The notes: a model not told the origin generated them from the sequence alone. 64,000 nt of DNA from Paenibacillus turicensis (GCF_017873435.1 NZ_JAGGKG010000025.1:1-64000); one strand, 5' to 3'. Shown: positions 28,301 through 36,612, numbered from the stretch's first letter. Translations and numbers: made by a program.

Positions 28301-28875
28301 TTGATCTGTATTCACAAATGCTAGCAGAGGAGATCCAAAACCGTAAGGTCACAATGCTAGGTGAAGCAAATCCTACACAGGATGTGGTAAATACAACCAT
28401 TGATTTAAGTATTGATGCTTATTTACCTTCGGATTACATTTATGACAGCATTCAAAAAATTGAAATTTATAAAAAGACAGCAACGGTGTCTTCCTTTGAT
28501 GATGCAGCGGAGCTGGAGGACGAAATGCTGGATCGTTTCGGAGAGCTTCCAGAGGCTGTGCTTAATTTATTGTCTGTAAGCCGTGTGAAGCTTTATGGCA
28601 AAGAGCTTGGCGTTGATTCCATTCAACGTCGTGGGGATGATGTGATCATTAAATTCCAAGCTGGTCGTGAAAAAGAGCTAATCCCGTCGAGGATTGTCGA
28701 AGTTGGCAATATGTATGGAAGACGTGTACAATTTAATCAAGGCGCACAGCTAACTGTCCATTTAAAAATTAAAGGATTGGAAGATAAAGCTTTAATGGAG
28801 CTGCTAGAACAGTTTTTAGATGCGATGACTAGCTCGTTAAAATCGAAAGGGGAATTACAAAATGTCTCAAAATAA
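25351..28875 (+). CDS. mfd: Transcription-repair coupling factor
   Basis: A 1174-residue SF2 translocase that removes stalled RNA polymerase and recruits UvrA. It has an N-terminal UvrB-like region, an RNA-polymerase-interaction domain (about 485-560, with IGDYVVHQNHGIGKYIG), the helicase motor with Walker A GDVGYGKT (640-647) and DEEQ (741-744), and a C-terminal TRCF domain. The TTG at 25351 is preferred: GAGAGGTG lies 7 bases upstream and MLESLLETFSKDSDF resembles family starts. The longer frame from 25315 begins inside the fin terminator. It overlaps prsA by 14 bases. Confidence 0.94.
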   Translation: MLESLLETFSKDSDFATTVAGVNAGMKEQLISGLSGSSRQVMLAALHKEANRPMLVVTHNMFAAQKIADDLQEALSHEQVLLYPANELVAAESAVSSPEMLAQRIEVLLQCAQDFRGIVVVPYSGVRRFIPSPKVMAEAYIKLEVGGNLELDSFLSNMIELGYERVERVESRGEMSVRGGIIDFYPLTANSAYRVELFDDEIDSIRTFDPTDQRSIDQIKQVNITPCKEIIASGQALELAAQGVFARLEIQLEKMTDRTAKQKLKEEVSREIEMLRQHIYFSEIYKYISLIYPEHHTLYDYMSPDTLLVLDEPARLLETAKQLERDETEWNLNLFQNGKSLPELKLAHESDRVLYHRPFQTLFLSLFLRQVPHVQPQNIVNFVSRTMQDFHGQMNVLKSEMERWKKSGAHVVMLASGTERMERMRRVLDDYAIEAPTIIQGNLQSGFELPSIHLVVITEGEMFSQKQRKTRKTTKSMDNAERIKSYTELKIGDYVVHQNHGIGKYIGIGTLEVAGIHKDYMHIMYAGGDKLSVPIEQIDLIQKYVGAEDKEPKVYKLGGNDWTKVKNKVRSSVQDIADELIKLYADRQASAGFGFEKDTPEQQEFEAIFPYDETHDQLRAIEEIKRDMEQKRPMDRLLCGDVGYGKTEVAIRAAFKAAIEGKQVAVLVPTTILAQQHFETFRERFSGYPIQIHSLSRFRSRKEQNETIKGIKNGTVDIIIGTHRLLSQDIVFKDLGLLIVDEEQRFGVTHKEKLKRLKTNVDVLTLTATPIPRTLHMSMLGVRDLSVIETPPENRFPVQTYVVEHSFALVREAIEREMARGGQIYYLYNRVQGIQEMAAHISALVPDARVGIGHGQMSEQELEKTILDFLDGEYDVLVSTSIIETGVDIPNVNTLIVHDADKMGLSQLYQLRGRVGRSNRIAYAYFTYQRDKSLTEVAEKRLQSIKEFTELGSGFKIAMRDLSIRGAGNLLGAEQHGFIASVGFDLYSQMLAEEIQNRKVTMLGEANPTQDVVNTTIDLSIDAYLPSDYIYDSIQKIEIYKKTATVSSFDDAAELEDEMLDRFGELPEAVLNLLSVSRVKLYGKELGVDSIQRRGDDVIIKFQAGREKELIPSRIVEVGNMYGRRVQFNQGAQLTVHLKIKGLEDKALMELLEQFLDAMTSSLKSKGELQNVSK

Positions 28876-29965
28876 ACGAATGAAATGGAAGATGCTATTA
28901 GTTGCCATGACGGCAATTATGGCCTTTTCTGTACTTGCAGCATGTGGTAAAAAAGAAAATGTAGTTGCTACTTATGACGGGGGTGAGGTTACGGCATCTC
29001 AGTTTGACCTTGAGGAACGTATTTTGCTTGTACTTCAGCCTGGTTATGAAAGCTACATTAAAACCGATGAATTTCATGACTTTTTGATTAAGCAAATGAT
29101 TGGCTACACGTATTTAGAGAAAAATGCGGACGATGCAACTAAAAAAGCAGCTAAAGAAAAAGCGGACAAGCAGTTTGAAGCGATGAAGCAATCTGCTGGT
29201 GGTGATGAGGCATTTAAAAAAGCGTTAGATACGCAAAAGGTAACTGAGGAAGAATTTAAAACTTACTTCTTACGTGCTTACACTGCATTACAAACACAGC
29301 TTAACAAGGTTACAGATGATGAGGTTAAAACTCAATTTGAAGCTGAAAAAGACAAATATACAACCGCAAGTGTTCGTCATATTTTGCTTGGTCTTAAAGA
29401 CGCTGAAGGCAAAGACCTTCGCACTTCAGAGGAATCCTTGAAGCTAGCTAAGGAGTTGGAGGCAAGATTAGCGAAGGGTGAAGATTTTGCTAAGCTAGCA
29501 AATGAATTCAGTTCAGATCCAGGCTCTAACAAAAATGGTGGCTTGTATGAAAATGCAGATGTAAGTGGTTGGGTTCCTGAGTTTAAGGAAGCAGCATTAA
29601 CTCAACCCATCGGTAAAGTAGGCGAGCCTGTTGAAACTCAATTTGGTTACCACATCATTTTGGTCGAAAATCGTACGGAGAAAAAGCTTGATGATTTAAG
29701 CCAAGATGAAAAGGATGTCTTAAAAACAGAAATCGCTTCTAAAAAGCTGGATGAATTTATTTCTGGTGAAGTTACAAACAAAATCATCAAAAAAATTGAT
29801 CTACCTAAGGTAGATACAAAAAAAGATGAAAAAGAAGGCAATAAAGCAACCAATGATACAAAGGATCAAAACAGCAGTAACAGCAAAGATACAAAAGGCA
29901 ATACAGATGCAAATAAAACAAATTCAGATAAGACAAATTCTGAAAAAACAAACAGTGGAAAATAA
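28862..29965 (+). CDS. Parvulin-type foldase lipoprotein (PrsA/SurA-like)
   Basis: A 367-residue lipoprotein that should sit on the outer face of the membrane and help exported proteins fold. The lipobox LAAC has Cys28. A helical chaperone region (about 35-165) precedes a parvulin peptidyl-prolyl isomerase domain (about 169-271, with VRHILLGL and FGYHIILVEN). The tail at about 314-367 is low complexity, rich in Lys, Asn, Thr and Asp, with repeated TNSDKTNSEKTNS, probably a wall-crossing tether. It overlaps the mfd end by 14 bases, so it is translated from the same message. B. subtilis has no such gene here. Confidence 0.9.
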   Translation: MSQNKRMKWKMLLVAMTAIMAFSVLAACGKKENVVATYDGGEVTASQFDLEERILLVLQPGYESYIKTDEFHDFLIKQMIGYTYLEKNADDATKKAAKEKADKQFEAMKQSAGGDEAFKKALDTQKVTEEEFKTYFLRAYTALQTQLNKVTDDEVKTQFEAEKDKYTTASVRHILLGLKDAEGKDLRTSEESLKLAKELEARLAKGEDFAKLANEFSSDPGSNKNGGLYENADVSGWVPEFKEAALTQPIGKVGEPVETQFGYHIILVENRTEKKLDDLSQDEKDVLKTEIASKKLDEFISGEVTNKIIKKIDLPKVDTKKDEKEGNKATNDTKDQNSSNSKDTKGNTDANKTNSDKTNSEKTNSGK

Positions 29966-30035
29966 TCATTTGTTATAACTGTTTTAAAGTATTCCCAAAA
30001 TGAAGGGGCTATTTAGAAAATCCCCTAAAAATAAA

Positions 30036-30076
30036 AAGGCTAGGCAAGACCGTAAGGTTATGCCTAGTCCTTTTTC
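30036..30076 (+). terminator. Terminator after the prsA-like gene
   Basis: AAAGGCTAGGCA pairs with TGCCTAGTCCTTT, followed by a T-run. Confidence 0.88.
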
Positions 30077-30111
30077 TGTCTCTTTTCTTTTTTTGGCCTA
30101 TGTCCTTTACC

Positions 30112-30342
30112 TATAAATATTTGGTTCATCATTTATTAATTGGTTGATAACCAGCCCAAACTAGCGAAGGAACAGAGGGATTGTGGAGAAGTGGAACGGT
30201 CGTATTTAAAACCATATTCCAACAATATATAATGCTGTTAGTCTAAGGAATCTGGTTTTAACAACGATCGCAGGAACCCTCTGTTTCGTAGCTACCATCC
30301 CCATTTTATCAACCAAATATTATTAAGAACCAAATATTTATA
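30112..30342 (+). repeat. Structured intergenic repeat, copy C
   Basis: A single intact copy of the repeat also seen at 18.6 and 37.2 kb. The outer arms TATAAATATTTGGTTC (30112-30127) and GAACCAAATATTTATA (30327-30342) are perfect 16-base complements. Second arms TTGGTTGATAA (30140-30150) and TTATCAACCAA (30306-30316) are perfect too. The core is 30161-30296 with GGAACAGAGGGATTGTGGAG on the left and the complement CCCTCTG on the right. An inner stem pairs AAAACCATATTCC with GGAATCTGGTTTT. There is no coding frame. It ends 17 bases before the spoVT sigma-G promoter. Confidence 0.85.
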
Positions 30343-30358
30343 ACTTCTCACCACTGTT

Positions 30359-30389
30359 TGCATAAATCTTTGGAAACGGATGAATACTA
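30359..30389 (+). promoter_or_regulatory. Sigma-G promoter of spoVT
   Basis: TGCATA, 18 bases, AATACTA. The -35 is a full match to sigma-G and the -10 deviates only at its first base. spoVT is a sigma-G gene in B. subtilis. Confidence 0.75.
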
Positions 30390-30482
30390 TGGTCAGAATC
30401 ACAGCGAACACAATTTAAGCAGATTTCTTTCATGCTTTTTTAGATGAAGTTTAAACTTTGATGAAAGTGGGGCAACATGTAA

Positions 30483-31025
30483 ATGAAAGCAACAGGTATT
30501 GTACGCCGTATTGATGATTTGGGTCGCGTTGTTATTCCTAAGGAAATTCGTAGAACCTTACGTATTCGTGAAGGGGATCCGTTAGAAATTTTTGTGGATC
30601 GCGATGGTGAGGTAATTTTGAAAAAGTATTCTCCAATTGGAGAGCTTGGTGACTTTGCTAAGGAATATGCGGAGTCTTTGTATGAAAGCACTGGTCATAT
30701 TACTTTAATTTCAGATCGTGATACGATTATTGCTGTGGCAGGGACCTCCAAGAAGGAATATTTGGACAAGTCGATCAGCGCAATGTTAGAGAGCAGTATG
30801 GAAGGTCGCAAAATTATAGTACAAAGTAATGCAGGCACTTATGAAATGTACAAGGATCATCCTGAAAGCATCTCTGCTTTTGTTATCGCCCCAATCATTT
30901 CTGGCGGTGACCCAATTGGTACTGTGATTCTGCTTAACAGAGAAGAAAACGTTAAAATGTCTGAGCTTGAGTCTAAAATGGCTGAAACTGCAGCCGGATT
31001 TTTGGCTAAGCAAATGGAACAATGA
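30483..31025 (+). CDS. spoVT: Stage V sporulation regulator SpoVT
   Basis: A 180-residue forespore regulator. Residues 1-50 are an AbrB-type DNA-binding domain (MKATGIVRRIDDLGRVVIP), and residues about 55-178 a GAF-like domain. SpoVT adjusts sigma-G genes late in sporulation, including SASP genes. The length matches B. subtilis (178). A related AbrB protein is encoded at 11.0 kb. It has its own sigma-G promoter and a terminator. Confidence 0.96.
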   Translation: MKATGIVRRIDDLGRVVIPKEIRRTLRIREGDPLEIFVDRDGEVILKKYSPIGELGDFAKEYAESLYESTGHITLISDRDTIIAVAGTSKKEYLDKSISAMLESSMEGRKIIVQSNAGTYEMYKDHPESISAFVIAPIISGGDPIGTVILLNREENVKMSELESKMAETAAGFLAKQMEQ

Positions 31026-31030
31026 TGAAA

Positions 31031-31086
31031 TAACGCTCCTACACCAATTCATATTGAATCTATGGTGTGGGAGTGTTATTTTTTTA
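31031..31086 (+). terminator. Terminator of spoVT
   Basis: AACGCTCCTACACCA pairs with TGGTGTGGGAGTGTT, followed by ATTTTTTT. Confidence 0.92.
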
Positions 31087-31159
31087 TGTCCTTTGTGTGT
31101 TGCTTCAATTTCGTCATATAATGATGAAGGATGACAAGTGCATGGAGGATATGTACATA

Positions 31160-32800
31160 ATGCATAAAAATAATCATGTTAGTAAAAAACGCTCTAGCGG
31201 CTTGCTTAAAGGTGCAGTAGTACTAACAGCGGCGGCTATTATTACGAAGTTATTAGGGACACTGCAAAAAATCCCTTTGCAAAATATTGGTGGCGATAGT
31301 GTTTTTGGTATTTATAACACCGTGTACCCTTTTTATAATGTGGCAATTATTATCGCAACAGCAGGTTTTCCAACCGCAATTGCCAAATTTGTTGCAGAGC
31401 GAGAGCTTGCTCAAAATGGGCAAGGACAATGTCAAGTATTATCATTAGCGACATGGGTGCTAGTTATTTTGGGTAGCTTAAGTGCCATTACGTTATATTT
31501 AGGCGCGCCGCTAATTTCTGTCCTCATTGGCACGAAATCGATCATTCCAGCATTACAAGCCTGTGCCCCTGCCTTATTATTTGTACCTCTAAGTGCAGGC
31601 TTGCGTGGTTATTTTCAGGGATTACAGGATATGGTACCCACTGCGATCTCGCAGGTGATCGAGCAGTTTGTGCGTGTAGGTGTGATGATTGTGCTGCTCT
31701 TATATTTTCATCGTCTACAGGCTAGTGATGATGTAATTGCTGGTGGGGCGTTAGCGGGCTCAGCGGTGGGTGGCTTTGCAGGGCTGCTTGTCATGCTGCT
31801 CTATTGGATTCAATATAAACGAGGGATAAATAAAATTCCAACTCCAGCTCAATTCCATTTTGAGGTAGAGCATCCATCCAAGCCAAATCATTATTCATTA
31901 CTAAAAGAAATGCTGCGTTATGCGTGGCCGATTTGTTTGGCAGCCTTAGCTGTTCCTTTGATTAGCCTAGTGGATACATTTACCTTGCCTAGATTATTAG
32001 GGGATATCCATGGTGAGGCCTATGCAATGTATGAAATTGGAGTATATAACCGTGGTATCCCTTTGGTGCAGTTAGTGACAATGATTGCCTCCTCATTATC
32101 TGTATTATTTATTCCTAGATTGGCGCAGCTCAAGCTTGTAGATAATCAAGAGGGGATACGGCAACAAAGCATTTTAGCATTACGTTGGTGCTGGTTAATT
32201 GGGTTAGCCTCCTCTATGGGCTTAGCATTGCTAGCAGAGCCGATTAACGTCATGTTATACAAGGATGATGTTGGAACAGGGACTTTGGCTTGGATTGCCT
32301 GGACAGCGGCCCCAGGGGCGCTAGCATACGTGTCGGCGGCTCTTTTACAAGGAATAGGACGCGTGCATGCTCCTGCTGTCCATTTATTAATTGCAGCTAG
32401 TATGAAGTTAGGCTTGAATCTTATCCTTGTCCCTTTACTTGGGAGGGATGGAGCGGCAATTTCAGGGATCGGAGCTTATATGTTAGCAGCAGGGCTTAAT
32501 ATTTATTTACTCTGGCGTTTAAAAGTAATTAAGCTCAATTTACGACAAATTTTAATGAAGCCGATGCTTGCTTGCTTAGTGATGTCCATAGGTTTACTTA
32601 TTTTGCATATGTTCATTTATTTTATATTGCCTGAAAAACGTATTATCGCTTTAGTCCATAGCCTAGTGGGGGTCTGTTTAGGTGTCATATTATTTGGTTT
32701 AACCTTGCTAAAAAGTAACTTTATTAGTCAGCAGGAGCTGTTAACTCTGCCTAAAATTGGTCCAAAGCTTGTAAAGCTGATTGGGAAGCTCAAGCGATAA
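31160..32800 (+). CDS. yabM: MATE/MVF-type polysaccharide flippase (YabM, SpoVB-like)
   Basis: A 546-residue integral membrane protein with about 14 membrane segments of the MOP exporter superfamily (SpoVB/MurJ branch). It begins with a basic stretch, then LLKGAVVLTAAAIITKLLG, typical of SpoVB relatives. These proteins are thought to flip lipid-linked wall precursors; this one holds the place of B. subtilis yabM. The start is uncertain: ATG 31160 has GGAGG 11 bases upstream, and ATG 31142 has AAGGAT 9 bases upstream. The longer frame from 31067 begins in the spoVT terminator. Confidence 0.88.
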   Translation: MHKNNHVSKKRSSGLLKGAVVLTAAAIITKLLGTLQKIPLQNIGGDSVFGIYNTVYPFYNVAIIIATAGFPTAIAKFVAERELAQNGQGQCQVLSLATWVLVILGSLSAITLYLGAPLISVLIGTKSIIPALQACAPALLFVPLSAGLRGYFQGLQDMVPTAISQVIEQFVRVGVMIVLLLYFHRLQASDDVIAGGALAGSAVGGFAGLLVMLLYWIQYKRGINKIPTPAQFHFEVEHPSKPNHYSLLKEMLRYAWPICLAALAVPLISLVDTFTLPRLLGDIHGEAYAMYEIGVYNRGIPLVQLVTMIASSLSVLFIPRLAQLKLVDNQEGIRQQSILALRWCWLIGLASSMGLALLAEPINVMLYKDDVGTGTLAWIAWTAAPGALAYVSAALLQGIGRVHAPAVHLLIAASMKLGLNLILVPLLGRDGAAISGIGAYMLAAGLNIYLLWRLKVIKLNLRQILMKPMLACLVMSIGLLILHMFIYFILPEKRIIALVHSLVGVCLGVILFGLTLLKSNFISQQELLTLPKIGPKLVKLIGKLKR

Positions 32801-32802
32801 AT

Positions 32803-32832
32803 TTGTAAATGGCATATACTTTTATGTATAAT
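32803..32832 (+). promoter_or_regulatory. Probable sigma-A promoter of yabN
   Basis: TTGTAA, 18 bases, TATAAT. The -10 is perfect. Confidence 0.55.
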
Positions 32833-32894
32833 CTCACAGGAAGCATGTATAATTCTGTTGCTTTGGATGAGTGGAACGGGAGTGTGGAAAAGGT

Positions 32895-34388
32895 ATGGGA
32901 GCAATGATTAGTGTGGTGGGCTTAGGTTCTGGTGATTCTGATCGACTCACACTTGGTATTTTAAAGCAGCTACAAGGCGCACAGCATAGATATGCACGCA
33001 GTAAGGATCATCCAGTCATTAGTTGGCTAGAGAACGATGGGATCGACTTTACTTCCTTTGACCATGTGTATGAGAAGCATGAGGATTTTCCTTCGGTGTA
33101 TCAAGAAATTGCTGATTTATTGGTCAGTTATGCAAAGGACTTACCAGCGGGAGATCAGGTACTGTATGCTGTTCCAGGGCATCCTATGGTGGCGGAGTCA
33201 ACCGTACAGCTATTAATGGAGCGTTGTCCACTAGAAGGCATCACCCTGCACATAACAGGCGGAGAAAGCTTTTTGGATGAGGCATTTTTACGTCTTGGCT
33301 TTGATCCAATTGATGGTTTTCAGCTACTTGATGCTTCTACAGTCATCACAGGTCAGGTTAATCCGAAGCTTCATACGTTGATTGGACAAGTGTATGATAC
33401 TTTTACGGCATCTGATGTGAAGCTTAGTCTAATGGAGGTATTCCCTGATGACTATGAGGTCGTGGTTGCCCATGCATTAGGGGTAGAGGGACAGGAACAG
33501 GTAGTTCGTATTCCATTATATGAGCTTGATCGAAATACGGGGTATGGCAATTTGTCGTTAATTTATGTCCCAAGAAGCTTGGATGAGGCGTTGCAGGTGC
33601 GTAGCTTTGAAAGGCTGCATGAAATTGTTCAAATATTGCGTAGTCCAGGTGGTTGTCCATGGGATATCGCTCAAACGCACACTTCCATTCGTAAAAACCT
33701 AATCGAAGAAACGTATGAGGTGCTTGAAACGATCGATGAGGATGATCCAGATCATATGCAGGAGGAGCTTGGAGATCTATTGCTTCAAGTTATGCTTCAC
33801 GCACAGATGGAAGAAGAGACAGGCACTTTTAGTGTTTATGATGTCATTCAAAGTCTAAATGAAAAGCTGCTTTATCGACACCCGCATGTGTTTGGTGACC
33901 TTAGTGCGGAGGATGCCGAGGCTGCACTAAAAAATTGGGATGCGATGAAAGCGGAAGAGAAGCGTGCCAAGGGAATTGAACCTGAGAAGCTATCTGCGTT
34001 AGATGGGATTCCGCGTGATTTGCCTGCCTTAATGAAGGCCTATAAATTACAGAAAAAAGCTGCTAAGGTTGGTTTTGATTGGGATCATTTGGATGGTGCA
34101 TGGGCTAAGGTAGAGGAAGAGCTTGGCGAATTAAAGCAAGCCATTTCTGAAGGGTATAGTGCAACTGAGAAAACTTTGGAGCTTGGTGATTTGTTATTTG
34201 CGATTGTGAATGTTTCTAGGTTCATCGATGTTGATCCAGAAGAGGCTTTATCCAAAACGATTGGTAAGTTCAAAGCTAGGTTTCACTATATTGAGGATAA
34301 GTTAGCAGCAGAGGGACAGTCCTTGAAGGCAACTAGTCTGGCTAGAATGGACGAGCTATGGAATGAAGCCAAAGCAACTACAAAATAA
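32895..34388 (+). CDS. yabN: YabN: tetrapyrrole methylase-fold and MazG NTP pyrophosphohydrolase
   Basis: A 497-residue two-domain protein. The N-terminal part (about 1-220) has the SAM-dependent tetrapyrrole methylase fold: SVVGLGSGDSDRLTLG and YAVPGHPMVAESTVQLL. The C-terminal part (about 235-490) has two MazG helical repeats, with SIRKNLIEETYEVLETIDE carrying the Glu-rich metal site and LGDLLLQVMLHAQM. MazG proteins hydrolyse non-canonical NTPs; the methylase substrate is unknown. ATG 32895 or 32904 could start it; an upstream GTG at 32871 is less likely. Confidence 0.9.
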   Translation: MGAMISVVGLGSGDSDRLTLGILKQLQGAQHRYARSKDHPVISWLENDGIDFTSFDHVYEKHEDFPSVYQEIADLLVSYAKDLPAGDQVLYAVPGHPMVAESTVQLLMERCPLEGITLHITGGESFLDEAFLRLGFDPIDGFQLLDASTVITGQVNPKLHTLIGQVYDTFTASDVKLSLMEVFPDDYEVVVAHALGVEGQEQVVRIPLYELDRNTGYGNLSLIYVPRSLDEALQVRSFERLHEIVQILRSPGGCPWDIAQTHTSIRKNLIEETYEVLETIDEDDPDHMQEELGDLLLQVMLHAQMEEETGTFSVYDVIQSLNEKLLYRHPHVFGDLSAEDAEAALKNWDAMKAEEKRAKGIEPEKLSALDGIPRDLPALMKAYKLQKKAAKVGFDWDHLDGAWAKVEEELGELKQAISEGYSATEKTLELGDLLFAIVNVSRFIDVDPEEALSKTIGKFKARFHYIEDKLAAEGQSLKATSLARMDELWNEAKATTK

Positions 34389-34481
34389 TTATGACCCACC
34401 AAGCAGGAATTTTGAGTTGTAGAAAGAATATTCATACACAGTGAATCAATTTCATTTTTTTGCAGTATATAAAACTATATA

Positions 34482-34510
34482 TTGTATGTCCAGCTTGAAA
34501 ACCTTATGAT
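34482..34510 (+). promoter_or_regulatory. Probable promoter of hup
   Basis: TTGTAT, 17 bases, TATGAT, about 92 bases before the gene. Confidence 0.45.
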
Positions 34511-34601
34511 AAAATTGGTTCAACCAACGTTAAAAATGAGTAGGATCCCATTCCTGCTTATAGCATTACTATTATTTTTAATTATTTAGGAGGCATTAAT
34601 T

Positions 34602-34874
34602 ATGAACAAGACAGATCTAATTAACAACATTTCCAGCAAAAGTGGATTGACAAAAAAAGACGTTGAGTCTGTATTAAATGGTTTTTTGGGTGAAATTACT
34701 GAAGCATTAGCAGGTGGAGATAAAGTACAATTGATTGGCTTTGGTACATTTGAAACTCGCAAACGTGCTGGTCGTACAGGCCGTAACCCACAAACAGGTA
34801 AAACAATTGAAATTCCTGCATCTAACGTTCCCGCATTTAAAGCAGGCAACAAGCTAAAAGAAGCGGTAAAATAA
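34602..34874 (+). CDS. hup: DNA-binding protein HU
   Basis: A 90-residue histone-like HU that bends and compacts DNA as a dimer. It starts MNKTDLINNISSKSGLTKKD, has the GFGTFETRKRAGRTGRNPQT DNA-binding arm and ends NVPAFKAGNKLKEAVK. A strong TTAGGAGG precedes it. The stop overlaps the rqcP start by one base (TAATG), so they are coupled. B. subtilis has hbs elsewhere; HU between yabN and rqcP is seen in Paenibacillus-type genomes. Confidence 0.96.
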   Translation: MNKTDLINNISSKSGLTKKDVESVLNGFLGEITEALAGGDKVQLIGFGTFETRKRAGRTGRNPQTGKTIEIPASNVPAFKAGNKLKEAVK

Positions 34875-35152
34875 TGAGATTAGACAAGTTCCTCAAAGTC
34901 TCAAGACTAATTAAGCGGCGTACTGTGGCTAAGGATATCTCACAACAAGGGAGAGTCCTTATCAATGGACGCGAATCCAAGCCAAGTACGGTGGTTAAGG
35001 TTGGGGACGAGCTAACTGTACAGTTTGGACAAAAGCTGGTTACAGTCCGCGTGGAACGTTTAGCGGATAATGTCCGCAAAGAAGAGGCCGCTACGATGTA
35101 TACTTTAGTGAAGGAAGAACCTATAGCTAAAGATAACGTCCTCGATTTTTAA
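34874..35152 (+). CDS. rqcP: RqcP, S4-domain ribosome quality-control factor (YabO)
   Basis: A 92-residue S4-domain protein. In B. subtilis RqcP works with RqcH on obstructed 50S subunits to add alanine tails to stalled peptides. The S4 motif MRLDKFLKVSRLIKRRTVAK opens the protein, followed by GRVLINGRESKPSTVVKVGD. The length is normal. It overlaps hup by one base and ends before a strong terminator. Confidence 0.94.
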   Translation: MRLDKFLKVSRLIKRRTVAKDISQQGRVLINGRESKPSTVVKVGDELTVQFGQKLVTVRVERLADNVRKEEAATMYTLVKEEPIAKDNVLDF

Positions 35153-35169
35153 TGATTGCAGGTTGATGC

Positions 35170-35200
35170 TACGCACTCCATTATTGGAGTGCGTTTTTTT
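35170..35200 (+). terminator. Terminator after rqcP
   Basis: ACGCACTCCA pairs perfectly with TGGAGTGCGT around TTAT, followed by T7. Confidence 0.93.
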
Positions 35201-35324
35201 GTATTCAGAAGTTTTTTTGGTATTCGTTTTTTTATATCAGTAGGATAGAAGTTTTTCTTCCGTATTCATGTTCTAAATGGACAAAGTACCCCATAAGCTA
35301 TCTGTAAGAAGGGGGGTACATGCT

Positions 35325-35606
35325 ATGGTTGAACAAAATAAAGGAAAACGTCAGGAATTACATTTATTACATCGCAAGCTACTTGAGCTTAGTGGCGTAA
35401 TAAATGTCGAAAGTTTTGATAATGAAGAATTTTTGCTGCAGACGGAGTTGGGACATTTAACGATTAAAGGACAAAATTTGCATATTAAAAACTTAGACCT
35501 GGAGCAGGGCTTAGTAAGTATTGAGGGTTTAGTCCACTCGCTCTCATATATAGATCCTGGTTCAAAGTCATCTAGTAAAGGGTGGCTTGGCAAGTTACTC
35601 CGATGA
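35325..35606 (+). CDS. yabP: Spore cortex protein YabP
   Basis: A 93-residue YabP/YqfC family sporulation protein, needed with YabQ for cortex formation in the mother cell. It contains the family core LLELSGVINVESFDNEEFLL, then TELGHLTIKGQNLHIKNLDL. ATG 35325 follows GAAGGGGGG by 8 bases; a longer frame from 35277 lacks a ribosome site. It overlaps yabQ by 4 bases (ATGA). It is sigma-E dependent in B. subtilis; I did not find a convincing sigma-E promoter. Confidence 0.92.
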   Translation: MVEQNKGKRQELHLLHRKLLELSGVINVESFDNEEFLLQTELGHLTIKGQNLHIKNLDLEQGLVSIEGLVHSLSYIDPGSKSSSKGWLGKLLR

Positions 35607-36184
35607 ATTTACATATGCAGTGGATAACTTTATTGTGGATGATGTTTTCCGGTGCATTAATGGGGGTAATTTATGATAGCTATCGAATTGTGTCAGGCAG
35701 GCTACAGGTAGCCAATATCATTAATCATATGCTTGATGTCGTTTATTGGATTGCTGCAGCATTATTTGTCTTTCATAATTTATATCACAGCAACTTTGGC
35801 GAGCTTCGCTTCTACGTATTTTTGGGGCTTTTTATAGGTGTATGGATCTATTTTTTATTTCTTAGTTTTATCACAGAAAAAATTGTGGTAACCTTAATAA
35901 AGGTGACTTCATATATTTATAACTTAATTCTAAAAATATTTAGCATTGTGATCATAACACCATTAGTTGGTTTATTTAAAGTTTTAAGGGTGCTGTTATT
36001 ATGGCTGTGGACTGTAGTTGTAAACATTGCAAAAATAATAAGTAAAATAACAGTGATTCCACTTTGGAAGCTTTTTGCGTGGGCAACAAAGCCATTATGG
36101 AGACATTTCTTTGTTCCTAAATGGGTAAACAGCATATGGAATAAAATTGTAACAATATGGACTAAACTTTTTCCTAATAATTGA
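35603..36184 (+). CDS. yabQ: Spore cortex membrane protein YabQ
   Basis: A 193-residue membrane protein with about four membrane segments in its first 130 residues, starting MNLHMQWITLLWMMFSGALM with the family YDSYRIV motif. The C-terminal third is hydrophobic and tryptophan-rich. YabQ localises to the outer forespore membrane and is needed for cortex. The ATG overlaps the yabP stop, so it is coupled. The frame extends 7 codons upstream without support. Confidence 0.9.
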   Translation: MNLHMQWITLLWMMFSGALMGVIYDSYRIVSGRLQVANIINHMLDVVYWIAAALFVFHNLYHSNFGELRFYVFLGLFIGVWIYFLFLSFITEKIVVTLIKVTSYIYNLILKIFSIVIITPLVGLFKVLRVLLLWLWTVVVNIAKIISKITVIPLWKLFAWATKPLWRHFFVPKWVNSIWNKIVTIWTKLFPNN

Positions 36185-36204
36185 TGATGTATGGAGGTGT
36201 CTTG

Positions 36205-36558
36205 ATGGGCTCGGTCAGATCAATTAAAAAAAATCAAAAAAACCAGCCTAACACTCCAGCCAATGCTGCTGGCGCACGTAGACGGCTTAAAATTTGGGTG
36301 ACATGTATAGTTTTATTTCTAGCTTGGGCAGGTTATACTTATTATGTACAAGCAGAGGAGATTTCTGGAAAATCTCAACAGCTTAGTGAAACAAAGGCTT
36401 CTTTAGACGAAACTCAGCAGAAGCTGGAGCAATTGAAATATGAGATTAGTCGCTTACAGGATCCAGAGTATATTGGGCAAATTGCGATGAAAAAATACGG
36501 TTTATATAAGCCTGGTGAACTTCCTGTGCGTATACCTAGTAACGAATCACAAAAATGA
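36205..36558 (+). CDS. divIC: Cell division protein DivIC/FtsB family
   Basis: A 117-residue bitopic divisome protein. It has a short basic cytoplasmic part, one membrane segment (about 34-53), then a heptad coiled coil (about 60-93, SQQLSETKASLDETQQKLEQ) and the family end IAMKKYGLYKPGE. DivIC pairs with FtsL and DivIB. ATG 36205 follows TGGAGGTG by 7 bases; the longer frame starting at TTG 36181 overlaps yabQ. It lies between yabQ and yabR, as in B. subtilis. Confidence 0.92.
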   Translation: MGSVRSIKKNQKNQPNTPANAAGARRRLKIWVTCIVLFLAWAGYTYYVQAEEISGKSQQLSETKASLDETQQKLEQLKYEISRLQDPEYIGQIAMKKYGLYKPGELPVRIPSNESQK

Positions 36559-36582
36559 TTAACCTTAGGGGATATACGTCTG

Positions 36583-36612
36583 TTGACCTTATTTCATTCA
36601 TTGAGTTATAAT
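36583..36612 (+). promoter_or_regulatory. Sigma-A promoter of yabR
   Basis: TTGACC, 18 bases, TATAAT. Confidence 0.75.
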
